DNA of 64,000 nucleotides from Promineifilum sp019695075. Its GTDB lineage: Bacteria; Chloroflexota; Anaerolineae; Promineifilales; Promineifilaceae. The stretch covers positions 1 to 64,000 of the forward strand of contig JAHCIO010000006.1 of the NCBI GenBank assembly GCA_026129185.1, given 5' to 3'. This document shows, one piece after another, positions 44,494 through 53,477 of this stretch. Made by a program: the position numbers and the translations under genes. The notes below the pieces were generated by a model. The model did not search any database. It was not told the DNA's origin and was given only the letters and a program-made list of their open reading frames with translations. The stretch's first letter is position 1; the number at the start of each line of letters is the position of its first letter.

Positions 44494-47400
44494 ATGACTG
44501 ATCTGACCACCTCTACTCCTGTGGGCCACGCGCCAGCGGACGCACCCGAACGGTACGATGCCCTTTCGCGGCCACTGGTCGCCGCACTGAACCTTGACCT
44601 GGAGAAGGCGATCTACATCACCTTCCTGCTGCTGGCCATCGTCACCCGCTTCTACGGGCTGGGCGACCGCGTCGTCAGCCACGACGAGAGCCTGCACACG
44701 CAGTTCTCCTACCAGTACTACATCGGCGACGGCTACGTCCATTCGCCGCTGATGCACGGGCCGACGCTGTTCCACCTGACGGCGGCGTCCTACTGGCTGT
44801 TCGGCGATAGCGATCTGTCGGCGCGCATCCCCGTGGCCATTTTCGGCGTGCTGCTCATCGCCCTGCCCTACTTCCTGCGCGACTGGCTGGGGCGCAAGGG
44901 GGCGCTATTCGTCAGCTTCCTCTTCCTCATCTCGCCCTACCTGACCTACTACTCGCGCTACATCCGCCACGACATCCTGCTGATCACTTTCGCGCTGATC
45001 GTCTTCATCGCCACGTGGCACACCATCCGCGAGCGGCGCAACAAGTATTTGTGGTGGTTCGTCGCCGGGTTGGCGCTGATGTTCGCGACGATGGAGGCGG
45101 CCTTCATCTACGTGGCCATCTTTGGCAGCTTCCTGCTGCTGCGGCTGCTGGCGCTGATCATCCAGGCCGACTGGCTGAAGGAAGTGATGGGCAAGCTGTG
45201 GGTTGGGGCGTTGGTAGCCCTGCTGGGCGTTGTCCTGGTCGGCGTGGGCTATGGCGCGCACAAGTTTGCGCCGCAGCCGGCCAGCACTTCGCCCACGGCC
45301 ACAACCACCTCGGAGGGCTTCGCCGTCGATCCGAACGCGACCCAGACAGCAACGTCCACGGCCAACGAGTCTGGCTTCGCCAAGGCGATGCGCTGGGTCG
45401 AGATCGTCGGCATCGGCCTGTTTAGCGTCGGGCTGTTCCTGATGGTGCGGCCGATGCGTCCTCACATCGACCGCTATCCCGAATTCGACCTCATCGTCCT
45501 CTACGTCACCCTGCTCTTGCCGCTCATCTCGCCGCTGTTCATTCGCACCGTCGGCTGGAACTCGGTTGACTACTCGACCAACACGTGCCTGATCACCGGG
45601 CAAGAGACGATGACGGAGGCGCAGATAGCCATCACGCGCCTGACCAATATGGAGTGCCTGAGAGGCTATGCGACATCGCCCGTGGCTAAGTCGGGTCTCT
45701 TCCTGATCATCACCCTGGCTGTGTCCATCCTCGTCGGCGTCTGGTGGGATCGCAAGCGCTGGATCATCGCCGCGATCATCTTCCACGCTATCTTTTTGTT
45801 CTTCTTCACCTCGGTCTTCACCAACCCGGCCGGCTGGCGCACCGGCATGATCGGCTCGCTGGGCTACTGGCTGGAGCAGCAGGGCGTCCAGCGCGGCAGC
45901 CAGCCGTGGTACTACTACCTGTTCGTGACGCCGCTGTATGAGTTCCTGCCGCTCATCCTGGCCGTGTTGGGCATGCACCTGTGGTCGAAGAAGCAGCGCA
46001 TCAACGACATCGTCTGGTACTGGGTCGTGCTGGCGCTGGCGGCCGTGCCTCTCTATAGCCTGGCCAACTGGCTGTTCAACCGCAATCAGCTCGACGTGAC
46101 GCAGAAGAGCATCATTCCGGGGCTGCTGGTAGCCGGGGCGCTGCTGGCGACCGGGGCAGCATACTGGTTCCTGATTCGCCGCCGGCAGGTGGCCGCCAAG
46201 CTGGGGCTGGACAAAGGTCTGCGCGAGCTTGTCGATTTGCCCGCCTTTGTCGGCTTCGTGCCCTCGCTCATCTGGTGGGTGCTACTGACCTGGCCGGCCT
46301 ATAGCGTTGCCGGCGAGAAGATGCCCTGGCTGAGCGTCCACTTCACCATCCCGATGGCCCTGTTGGGCGGCTGGTACCTGGGCCAACGTGTCGATAGCGT
46401 CGCCCCGCGCGAGCTGGCCACGCGGCGCTTCTGGCTGGCCCTGGGGCTGACGGCCGCGCTGGTCATCATCGGCGCGCTGGCGCTGGGGCCGCTGCTGCTG
46501 GGGCAGGTGCGGCTGGGCGATCAGGCGTTGTCGAGCCTGACGCACGTCGGCCGTTTTCTGGGCGGGCTGCTGCTGGCCGCGGGGCTGGCCTTCCTGTGGC
46601 GGCGGGCGGCCGCGCCGCTGGAACGGCGCACCGGCCGGCTGGCGGTGACGCTGGGCATCGTCGCCGTCCTGGCCATCATCACCATCCGCTTCAACTACAT
46701 GGCCAGCTTCGTCAACTACGACTACACCAACGAGTTCATGGTCTACGCCCACGGCGCGCCGGCGACGAAGAGCATCGTCCTGGAGCAGCTGGAGGAACTA
46801 TCCATGCGCCTGTATGGCGACCACAGCATCAAGGTCGCCTACGACAGCGACGTTTCCTGGCCCTACACCTGGTACTTGCGCCAGTACCCCAACAAAGTCT
46901 ACTTCGGCGACAACGCCACGCAGAGCCTGAACGATTCGCCGGTGGTCATCGTCGGCTCCCGGAACTGGGCCAACGTCGATCCCTTCCTGTCGAAAGATTA
47001 CGTCAGCCACGAGTACACCTTCCTGTGGTGGCCGATGGAGGAGTATCGCAAGTTCTCCTGGGAGGCGCTCTTCGGCAAAGCGCCGGACGAGTTGAACCCG
47101 GTGCGGCGCGGCCTGGGCAACCCGGACGTGCGCCAGGCGCTGTGGGACATCTTCTGGTATCGTGATTATACGAAGTACGGCGAGGTCTTCGGCGGCACGT
47201 ATACCGCCGGCGAGTGGCCCGTGCGCCACGACCTGCGGCTGTACATCCGCAAGGACGTTCTGGCCGACCTGTGGGACCACGGCGTCGGCGCGGTCAGCGC
47301 CGCCGGTCTGACCGACCCCTACGAGGCCAACGGCCTGTCCCTGACGCCCAGCCTGACGATTAACCAGACGGGCATCGCCGGCACGGCCGAGGGCGCGCTC

Positions 47401-48297
47401 TCCAGCCCGCGCAATCTGGCCATCGGGCCGGATGGCCTGGTCTACGTGGCCGACTCCGGCAACAACCGCATTCAGGTGTTCGACGCCGACGGCCGCTTCG
47501 TGCGCGGCTGGGGCAGCTTTGGCGTGGAGGCGGGCCAGTTCAACGAGCCGTGGGGTGTAGCCGTTGATGAGCAGTACGTCTACGTGGCCGACACGTGGAA
47601 CCATCGCATCCAGAAATTCACTCTGGAGGGCCAGTTTGTGGCCTCGTTCGGCAGTAGCGGCTCGCCGGCGGCCGACGACCCCACCGGCGGACTGGGCCTC
47701 TTCTTCGGCCCGCGCGCCATCGTCCTCATCGGCGATCATCAGCTATTGGTGACCGACACGGGCAACCACCGCCTCCAACTCCTGGATCGCGACGGCAACT
47801 TCCTGCAGGCGGCCGGCAGCCTGGGCAACCAACTGGGGCAATTCGATGAACCGGTGGGCCTGGCCGTGGGGCCGGACGGCTCGATCTTCGTCGCCGACAC
47901 GTGGAACGGCCGCGTCCAACACCTGTCGCCGGAGCTTGTGCCGTTGGGCGCGTGGGACGTGGAGGCGTGGTTCGGGCAGTCGATCAACAACAAGCCCTAC
48001 CTGGCCATTGACGATGCCGGGCGCGTCTACGTGACCGACCCGGAGGCCTACCGCGTGCTCATCTTCAGCCCCAGCGGGGCCTACCTGAACCGCTTCGGGC
48101 AGTTCGGCACGGAGCCGGGCGGTCTGGGTCTGCCCAACGGGCTGGCCTTCGACGGCGCGGGCAACCTGTGGCTGGCCGACGCGGGCAATCACCGCGTGCT
48201 GAAGTACCCGCCCATCTACGGGGCGGCGGCGATAGAAGCTGTTCCCGTCGATGGCGCCGGCAACGACAGCCAGGCGGCGCCGGAGTCGGGCGAGTAA
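44494..48297 (+). CDS. TIGR03663/Agl23-like membrane protein fused to NHL propeller
   Basis: A 1267-residue protein. The N-terminal part has about 14 membrane helices and the invariant TIGR03663 features: acidic DE at 64-65 in VVSHDESLHTQFSYQYY and HGP at 88-90 in LMHGPTLFHL. A Thr-rich loop lies near residue 270. After the last helix comes an extracytoplasmic part (about 770-960), then at about 965-1250 five NHL repeats (for example VYVADSGNNRIQVFD, VYVADTWNHRIQKF, LLVTDTGNHRLQLLD). TIGR03663 usually accompanies YYY proteins, as here, and shares similarity with PMT enzymes. The propeller may bind sugar or protein partners outside the cell. Confidence 0.9.
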   Translation: MTDLTTSTPVGHAPADAPERYDALSRPLVAALNLDLEKAIYITFLLLAIVTRFYGLGDRVVSHDESLHTQFSYQYYIGDGYVHSPLMHGPTLFHLTAASYWLFGDSDLSARIPVAIFGVLLIALPYFLRDWLGRKGALFVSFLFLISPYLTYYSRYIRHDILLITFALIVFIATWHTIRERRNKYLWWFVAGLALMFATMEAAFIYVAIFGSFLLLRLLALIIQADWLKEVMGKLWVGALVALLGVVLVGVGYGAHKFAPQPASTSPTATTTSEGFAVDPNATQTATSTANESGFAKAMRWVEIVGIGLFSVGLFLMVRPMRPHIDRYPEFDLIVLYVTLLLPLISPLFIRTVGWNSVDYSTNTCLITGQETMTEAQIAITRLTNMECLRGYATSPVAKSGLFLIITLAVSILVGVWWDRKRWIIAAIIFHAIFLFFFTSVFTNPAGWRTGMIGSLGYWLEQQGVQRGSQPWYYYLFVTPLYEFLPLILAVLGMHLWSKKQRINDIVWYWVVLALAAVPLYSLANWLFNRNQLDVTQKSIIPGLLVAGALLATGAAYWFLIRRRQVAAKLGLDKGLRELVDLPAFVGFVPSLIWWVLLTWPAYSVAGEKMPWLSVHFTIPMALLGGWYLGQRVDSVAPRELATRRFWLALGLTAALVIIGALALGPLLLGQVRLGDQALSSLTHVGRFLGGLLLAAGLAFLWRRAAAPLERRTGRLAVTLGIVAVLAIITIRFNYMASFVNYDYTNEFMVYAHGAPATKSIVLEQLEELSMRLYGDHSIKVAYDSDVSWPYTWYLRQYPNKVYFGDNATQSLNDSPVVIVGSRNWANVDPFLSKDYVSHEYTFLWWPMEEYRKFSWEALFGKAPDELNPVRRGLGNPDVRQALWDIFWYRDYTKYGEVFGGTYTAGEWPVRHDLRLYIRKDVLADLWDHGVGAVSAAGLTDPYEANGLSLTPSLTINQTGIAGTAEGALSSPRNLAIGPDGLVYVADSGNNRIQVFDADGRFVRGWGSFGVEAGQFNEPWGVAVDEQYVYVADTWNHRIQKFTLEGQFVASFGSSGSPAADDPTGGLGLFFGPRAIVLIGDHQLLVTDTGNHRLQLLDRDGNFLQAAGSLGNQLGQFDEPVGLAVGPDGSIFVADTWNGRVQHLSPELVPLGAWDVEAWFGQSINNKPYLAIDDAGRVYVTDPEAYRVLIFSPSGAYLNRFGQFGTEPGGLGLPNGLAFDGAGNLWLADAGNHRVLKYPPIYGAAAIEAVPVDGAGNDSQAAPESGE

Positions 48298-48305
48298 TGG
48301 CCGCT

Positions 48306-48391
48306 TCCCTCGCCCCCAGCGGGGGTCAGGGAGAGGGCCGCTTCCCCCGCCCCCTCGGGAGAGGGTCAGGGAGAGGGATCCTCGTCGGAAC
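48306..48391. repeat. Direct copies of a GGTCAGGGAGAGGG element
   Basis: The 14-mer GGTCAGGGAGAGGG occurs twice, each copy preceded by a C-rich half (CCCTCGCCCCC and CCCCCGCCCCCTC) that can pair with it. It fills the gap between the TIGR03663 gene and sufE. A related fragment is translated at about 40428 in the YYY gene. Confidence 0.65.
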
Positions 48392-48429
48392 AGTGGCGCA
48401 ATTAGATTGGCTAGGGCAAGATCGGGCTT

Positions 48430-48876
48430 ATGACCGGACTACCGCACAAGCTGCAAGCGATCATCGAGGACTTTCGCCTGCTGGAAGGGCAGGAAAAGCT
48501 GGAGTACCTGCTGGAGTTGGCCGAGCGGCTGCCGCCGCTGCCCGACTGGCTACTGGCCCGGCGCGATGCTATGGACATCGTCCATGAGTGCATGACGACG
48601 GTCTTCGTCTATGCCGAGAAGGAGCCGGACGGCGGCATCCAGTTCTACATGGACGTGCCCGCCGAAGCGCCGACGGTGCGCGGCTACGCGACGCTGTTGC
48701 AGGAAGGGCTGAGCGGCGAGACCATCGAGACTATCGCCGCCGTGCCGACGGAGTTCTACCTAAAGATGGGTCTGCAACAGGTGCTCAGCGGCCAACGGCT
48801 GAACGGCATCGGGGCAATCCTCGACCACATGAAGCGCGTCGCCGCCGACGCCCGCCCACCGACGGCCGACCGCTGA
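48430..48876 (+). CDS. sufE: SufE-family sulfur acceptor protein
   Basis: A 148-residue SufE, which receives sulfane sulfur from the SufS cysteine desulfurase for Fe-S cluster assembly. The family start (PHKLQAIIEDFRLLEGQEKLEYLLELAERLPPLP) and the active-site region DIVHECMTTVFVYAE (Cys at about 55) are visible, with SGETIETI further on. sufS is not in the window. It stands alone between the repeat element and a convergent polyprenyl synthase gene. Confidence 0.88.
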   Translation: MTGLPHKLQAIIEDFRLLEGQEKLEYLLELAERLPPLPDWLLARRDAMDIVHECMTTVFVYAEKEPDGGIQFYMDVPAEAPTVRGYATLLQEGLSGETIETIAAVPTEFYLKMGLQQVLSGQRLNGIGAILDHMKRVAADARPPTADR

Positions 48877-48942
48877 CCGCCAACGACAACCCCAGGGGCA
48901 CAGACTTGCCGGCCGCTGACCACTAACCCACTCGTTCGGTTC

Positions 48943-49890
48943 TTAGCGGTCGCGCTCCAGGACGAGGTTGGTCAGCGCCTCCAGCTCGTCGCGTGCGGGG
49001 GATGGGCCGATTGGCTCCAGGGCGCGCCGGGCGCGATCGACCATCTCGGCCGCCTGTCGCTGGGCCATCTCGATGGCTCCGGAGGTGCGCAGCTTGGCCA
49101 TCATGCGCTTGATGGGGTCGTCCTCTTCGATGACGGCCACTTCGGCGGCCGGCTGCAAGGACAGGATCGCCCGCTCGCCCTGGGCGACGAACGCGCCGCG
49201 CCCCTGGCCCAGATCGGCGCCAACGGGCTTGCCCAGCGTTTCGGGGTCGCCGATCACGTCGAGGATGTCATCGACGACCTGGAAGGCGATGCCGAGGTTG
49301 TAGGCGTAATCGGCCAGGGCGTCGACCTCTTCGGGCGTGCCGCCGCCGATGAGCGCGCCCATGCGGGCCGAGGCCTCGAACAGGCTGGCCGTCTTCAGGG
49401 CGACGATGCGCTTGTAGGTCTCGCGGTCGATCTCGCCGGCCTTGGCGGAGACGGCTTGCAGGGTTTCGCCCTCGACCAGCTGGGTGCAGGCGTTGGCCAT
49501 GACGACGTTGTAGGCCGGGCCGTAGGGGGCCATCAGTTGGTAGACCTTGGCGAACATGTAGTCGCCGGTCAGTAGGGCGAAGGTGCGGCCCCAGCGAGCG
49601 TGGACAGAGGGCCGGCCGCGACGGAGCAGGCTGTGGTCGTTGATGTCGTCGTGGACGAGCGTAGCCGTATGCACCATCTCGACGGCCGCGGCCATGGGCA
49701 CGGCATCCATCAGGTCCTCGCCACCCACAGCCAGGTAGGCCAGCATGGCGATGTGCGGCCGCAAATGCTTGCCGCCCGACGTAAGAATGTGCCGGCTGGC
49801 GTCGTTCAGCAACGGCACTTCGCTATCGATCGCGGCCACGAGTGCTTCCTCAACCGCTACCAACCCCGCGTGGGTCAACGTAAAATCCAT
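48943..49890 (-). CDS. Trans-polyprenyl diphosphate synthase
   Basis: A 315-residue isoprenyl chain-elongating enzyme. The first Asp-rich motif is LVHDDINDHSLLRRGRPS and the second is FQVVDDILDVIGD; GGKHLRPHI binds pyrophosphate. The large family is probably octaprenyl/solanesyl-type (menaquinone side chains), but product length cannot be read here. The ATG at 49890 is preferred over a TTG nine codons upstream, and a consensus promoter lies about 55 nt before it. Divergent from xpt. Confidence 0.93.
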   Translation of the reverse strand: MDFTLTHAGLVAVEEALVAAIDSEVPLLNDASRHILTSGGKHLRPHIAMLAYLAVGGEDLMDAVPMAAAVEMVHTATLVHDDINDHSLLRRGRPSVHARWGRTFALLTGDYMFAKVYQLMAPYGPAYNVVMANACTQLVEGETLQAVSAKAGEIDRETYKRIVALKTASLFEASARMGALIGGGTPEEVDALADYAYNLGIAFQVVDDILDVIGDPETLGKPVGADLGQGRGAFVAQGERAILSLQPAAEVAVIEEDDPIKRMMAKLRTSGAIEMAQRQAAEMVDRARRALEPIGPSPARDELEALTNLVLERDR

Positions 49891-49943
49891 GCGACTATCC
49901 TCGTTCACAACTTTCAAACTTTTTTGAACGAACCACGTCGATT

Positions 49944-49972
49944 ATTATAGTGGACGATGCAGCGATGGTCAA
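49944..49972 (-). promoter_or_regulatory. Consensus promoter for the polyprenyl synthase gene
   Basis: On the minus strand TTGACC (49972-49967), a 17-nt spacer and TATAAT (49949-49944), about 54 nt before the ATG. Confidence 0.82.
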
Positions 49973-50085
49973 GCAGCTTGTGAAGGAATTCTCAAGCGCG
50001 CCGGGCAATGGCGCGACGCCGGCCACTGCGCCATAATAGCCTCAGGAGCGACCCGCGGCCCGCTAAACCGCGGTCGAGCAAGTCC

Positions 50086-50676
50086 ATGCAAGCCCTGATA
50101 GAGCGTATCCGCCGCGAAGGGGAGAACCTCGGCCGCGGCATCCTGAAGATCGACAGCTTCCTCAATCACCAGGTCGATCCGGCGCTGATGGAGGCCGCCG
50201 GAGAAGCCATCGCCGCGCGCTTCGCCGGCAGCCGACCAACGCGCATCCTGACGGCTGAGGTCAGCGGCATCATCCCCGCGGTCATGACCGGGCGGGCGCT
50301 GGGCAACGTGCCCGCCGTCTATGCCCGCAAGCACAAGCCCATCACCATGCGCGAGCCGGTCTTTGTGGACTCGGCCCCCAGCCACACCAAGGGCAGCGAG
50401 GTCATGCTGATGGTCTCGCCGGAGTTTCTGAGCGCCGACGACCGGGTGCTGATCGTCGATGACTTCCTGGCCACCGGGCTGACGATCGACGCCCTATGTC
50501 GCATCGTCGCCGCCGCCGGGGCAACGCTGGTGGGCATCGCCGCCGTCGTCGAGAAGGTCTTCGAGGGCGGCCGGGCGAACCTGGCCCACTGGAACGTGCC
50601 CATCGTCGCCCTGGCGACGATTACCGACATGAGCGAGGGACGGATTGAACTGGCGACGATGACGGCCGATGGCTGA
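50086..50676 (+). CDS. xpt: Xanthine phosphoribosyltransferase
   Basis: A 196-residue type I phosphoribosyltransferase that makes XMP from xanthine and PRPP. The N-terminal MQALIERIRREGENLGRG and the SFLNHQVDP motif are typical of Xpt; the PRPP loop is VLIVDDFLATGLT (about 125-137). The ATG at 50086 gives the standard length. guaA, which converts XMP to GMP, follows 102 nt later, so the two steps are adjacent. No purine riboswitch was seen upstream. Confidence 0.93.
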   Translation: MQALIERIRREGENLGRGILKIDSFLNHQVDPALMEAAGEAIAARFAGSRPTRILTAEVSGIIPAVMTGRALGNVPAVYARKHKPITMREPVFVDSAPSHTKGSEVMLMVSPEFLSADDRVLIVDDFLATGLTIDALCRIVAAAGATLVGIAAVVEKVFEGGRANLAHWNVPIVALATITDMSEGRIELATMTADG

Positions 50677-50771
50677 CGTCTGACCGCCGACCGCCGACCG
50701 CCGACCGCCGACGACAGACTACTGACCTACTGATCACTGTACACTGTACACTGTACACTGACCACCGACCA
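50673..50771. repeat. Heptamer repeats between xpt and guaA
   Basis: ACCGCCG units (about 50681-50710), then ACTGACC, ACTGTAC and ACTGACC-type units up to 50771. They reach almost to the guaA ATG, which has no obvious RBS. The xpt stop is just at the left edge. Confidence 0.85.
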
Positions 50772-50778
50772 CTCCCTT

Positions 50779-52335
50779 ATGCACGACACGATCATCATCC
50801 TCGACTACGGCTCCCAGTACGCCCAGCTCATCGCCCGGCGGGTGCGCGAGGCGAACGTCTATTGCGAGTTGCTGCCCTGGCAGACGCCGGCGGAGACGGC
50901 GCTGGCGCTGCGGCCGAAGGGCTTCATCCTCAGCGGCGGGCCGAACAGCGTCTATGACCCCGGCGCGCCGGCGCTGCCCGACTACGTGCTCGACGCGGGC
51001 GTGCCGGTGCTGGGCATCTGCTACGGCATGCAACTCCTGGCTCACCGGTTGGGTGGTCGCGTCGCCCACAGCGCCCGGCGCGAGTACGGGCCGGCGGCGC
51101 TGGTGGTTGACGAGGCCGACGAGCCGCTTTTCGCCGGCTGGGACGCGGGCGACGGCCGGGGTGAGCCGGTCTGGATGAGCCACGGCGACAAGGTTGAGGC
51201 GCTGCCGCCCGGCTACCGGCCCATCGCCCACAGCGACAACTCCCCCTACGCCGCGGCGGCCAACGCGCAACGGGGCCACTACGCCGTGCAGTTCCACCCC
51301 GAAGTCGTCCACACGCCGCGCGGGCGGGTGCTGCTGAGCAACTTCGTCCATCGCATCTGCGGCTGCCGGCCCGATTGGACGCCGGCCAACGTGATCGACG
51401 CGCAGACGGCGGCCATCCGGCAGCAGGTGGGCGACGGCCGCGTCGTGCTGGGGTTGAGCGGCGGGGTCGATTCGGCCGTGGCCGCGGCGCTCATGCATCG
51501 GGCCATCGGCGATCAGCTGACGTGCATCTTCGTCGATACCGGCCTGCTGCGGCTGGGCGAGGCGACCCAGGTGGTGCAGACCTTCCAGCAGGAGCAGGGC
51601 ATCCGCCTGGTGGCGGTCAATGCCGTGGAGGAGTATCTGGAGGCGCTGACCGGCGTGACCGACCCGGAGCAGAAGCGGCGCGTCATTGGCGAGAAGTTCG
51701 TGCGGGTGTTTGAGCGCGAAGCCCGGCGGCTGGGCCACATCGACTTCCTGGCTCAGGGAACGATCTACCCGGACGTGATCGAGAGCGCCGGCAGCGGGCG
51801 CGGCGCGGCCCACGTCATCAAGACGCACCACAACGTCGGCGGGCTGCCGGATGATATGCAGTTCCAGTTGGTCGAGCCGCTGCGGATGTTGTTCAAAGAC
51901 GAGGTGCGGCGGTTGGGCACGGCGCTGGGGCTGCCGGATAGCCTCGTCTGGCGACAACCGTTCCCCGGGCCGGGGCTGGCCGTGCGCTGCCTGGGCGAAG
52001 TGACCTGGGAGCGGCTGGAGCGGCTGCGGGCGGCTGACAGCATTTTCGTCGCGGAACTGGCCGCGGCCGATCTGTTGCGGGAGGGCACACAGCAGGCGTT
52101 TGCCGTGCTGCTGCCCGTGCGCAGCGTCGGCGTGATGGGCGACGGCCGGACGTATCAGGAGGTCGTCGCCCTGCGCGCCGTGACGACCGAGGACTTCATG
52201 ACTGCCGACTGGGCGCGCCTGCCCTATGACCTGCTGGCGCGGGTCAGCCGGCGCATCGTCAACGAAGTGCCCGGCGTCAATCGCGTCGTCTTCGACATCA
52301 CCTCCAAACCACCGGGGACGATTGAATGGGAATAA
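50779..52335 (+). CDS. guaA: GMP synthase (glutamine-hydrolysing)
   Basis: A 518-residue enzyme that aminates XMP to GMP. The class I glutamine amidotransferase domain has the nucleophile C81 in GICYGMQLL and the His/Glu pair in FHPEVVHTP; the ATP-pyrophosphatase domain has LSGGVDSAVAAALMH; the C-terminal dimerisation domain ends ITSKPPGTIEWE. Length is normal. It sits downstream of xpt, making a small guanine-nucleotide salvage/synthesis unit. The upstream repeat replaces any ordinary leader. Confidence 0.97.
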   Translation: MHDTIIILDYGSQYAQLIARRVREANVYCELLPWQTPAETALALRPKGFILSGGPNSVYDPGAPALPDYVLDAGVPVLGICYGMQLLAHRLGGRVAHSARREYGPAALVVDEADEPLFAGWDAGDGRGEPVWMSHGDKVEALPPGYRPIAHSDNSPYAAAANAQRGHYAVQFHPEVVHTPRGRVLLSNFVHRICGCRPDWTPANVIDAQTAAIRQQVGDGRVVLGLSGGVDSAVAAALMHRAIGDQLTCIFVDTGLLRLGEATQVVQTFQQEQGIRLVAVNAVEEYLEALTGVTDPEQKRRVIGEKFVRVFEREARRLGHIDFLAQGTIYPDVIESAGSGRGAAHVIKTHHNVGGLPDDMQFQLVEPLRMLFKDEVRRLGTALGLPDSLVWRQPFPGPGLAVRCLGEVTWERLERLRAADSIFVAELAAADLLREGTQQAFAVLLPVRSVGVMGDGRTYQEVVALRAVTTEDFMTADWARLPYDLLARVSRRIVNEVPGVNRVVFDITSKPPGTIEWE

Positions 52336-52403
52336 TTCGCAACTAACACCTCTTTGCCGCGTACTGAGATTAGTGTAGCATGAGCTACAAGGAGAGATAG
52401 ATC

Positions 52404-53375
52404 ATGGATTATATGGGTACTCTGCAACGGGCTTGGCGACTGACGTGGGCAAACAAGTGGCTGTGGCTGCTTGGTTTCCTGGCGGCTCTGGGCGGCGGCG
52501 TCAGCAGCACGTCCAACTATAATTTCGATTCGGGCAGCACCACGACCAGCCAGATCACACCGGAGATGGGCATGGCCCTGGCCGGCGGCGCGCTGGTGCT
52601 GATGTGCGTCTTCTTCATTATCGGCATCCTCCTGTGGCTGGTCACCCTGGCGGCCAAAGGCGGCTTGATCACCTCGGTCGCCGAACTCGACCGGGGCCAG
52701 ACCACGAGCTTCGGCCGCGCCTTCCGGCAAGGCTGGCGCAAGGTTCTGCCGCTGGTGGGCATGACGCTGGTGTTGAATGCCGTGGTCATCATCCTGCTGA
52801 TCATCCTGTTCGTCGGCTTCGCGGGGACGGCCATGGCCGCCATCGCTGCCGGGCAGGGGATGGACAGCAATGCGCTGGCCGGCATCCTGGGCACGGCGGG
52901 CGTGGTCTTCCTGTGCCTGCTCTGCCTGCTGATTCCGCTGGCGATCGTGATTAACCTGATCTACCCGTTCGCCTACCGGGGCATGATGCTGCGCGACCTG
53001 GGTGTGATGGACTCCATCCGCCACGGCTGGCGCGTCCTGCGCGAGAACCTGGGCCACATCTTCTTGCTGGGCCTGCTGTTCTTCGTCATCGGGCTGGTTG
53101 TTGGCCTCGTTTCCGGCGCGATCGTGGGCCTGCTGGGGCTGAGTACCGGCTTGATCAGTATGATCCTGAACGGCAGCCAGCCAACGACCACGCAGATGGT
53201 GGCCGCGGGCCTGGGTTTCCTGGTCACGGCGATCATCTTCGCCATCATCTCGGCCATCATCACCGCCTGGCGCTCGGCGACGTTCACACTGGCCTATGAG
53301 CAGTGGACGGGCAAGGATGTGCTCAAGGACACGGCCGCGCCCATGCCGCCGGCAATGCCGCCGACGATGAGCTAG
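52404..53375 (+). CDS. Multi-pass membrane protein (paralogue 1)
   Basis: A 323-residue membrane protein with about six helices, Met/Gly/Ala-rich. Typical stretches are YMGTLQRAWRLTWANKWLWLLGFL at the N-terminus and YRGMMLRDLGVMDSIRHGWRVLRENLGHIF in the second half. The C-terminus reads YEQWTGKDVLKDTAAPMPPAMPP. It resembles uncharacterised DUF-type or glycerophosphodiester-phosphodiesterase membrane domains. AAGGAGAGATAGATC before the ATG is a good RBS. A terminator and a second, related gene follow. Confidence 0.78.
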   Translation: MDYMGTLQRAWRLTWANKWLWLLGFLAALGGGVSSTSNYNFDSGSTTTSQITPEMGMALAGGALVLMCVFFIIGILLWLVTLAAKGGLITSVAELDRGQTTSFGRAFRQGWRKVLPLVGMTLVLNAVVIILLIILFVGFAGTAMAAIAAGQGMDSNALAGILGTAGVVFLCLLCLLIPLAIVINLIYPFAYRGMMLRDLGVMDSIRHGWRVLRENLGHIFLLGLLFFVIGLVVGLVSGAIVGLLGLSTGLISMILNGSQPTTTQMVAAGLGFLVTAIIFAIISAIITAWRSATFTLAYEQWTGKDVLKDTAAPMPPAMPPTMS

Positions 53376-53399
53376 GCTTTAGGTCTTGACCGTATCGAT

Positions 53400-53432
53400 G
53401 GCAGAGCGATCCCTGGGGTCGCTCTGCCTTAT
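53400..53432 (+). terminator. Intrinsic terminator between paralogues
   Basis: GGCAGAGCGA and TCGCTCTGCC make a perfect 10-bp stem around TCCCTGGGG, followed by TTATT. Confidence 0.8.
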
Positions 53433-53477
53433 TGGCTTGATCGGGCGACCGCCTCCGGGTCGCAAAGGGAGGGACTT

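Noticed and set aside
48306..48391. Intrinsic terminator after the TIGR03663 gene
   Set aside because: Paired C-rich and G-rich halves exist but no T tract follows; better described as a repeat.
49973..50085. Possible purine riboswitch upstream of xpt-guaA
   Set aside because: No three-way-junction pairing or conserved purine-riboswitch core could be found in the leader; only short GC hairpins.
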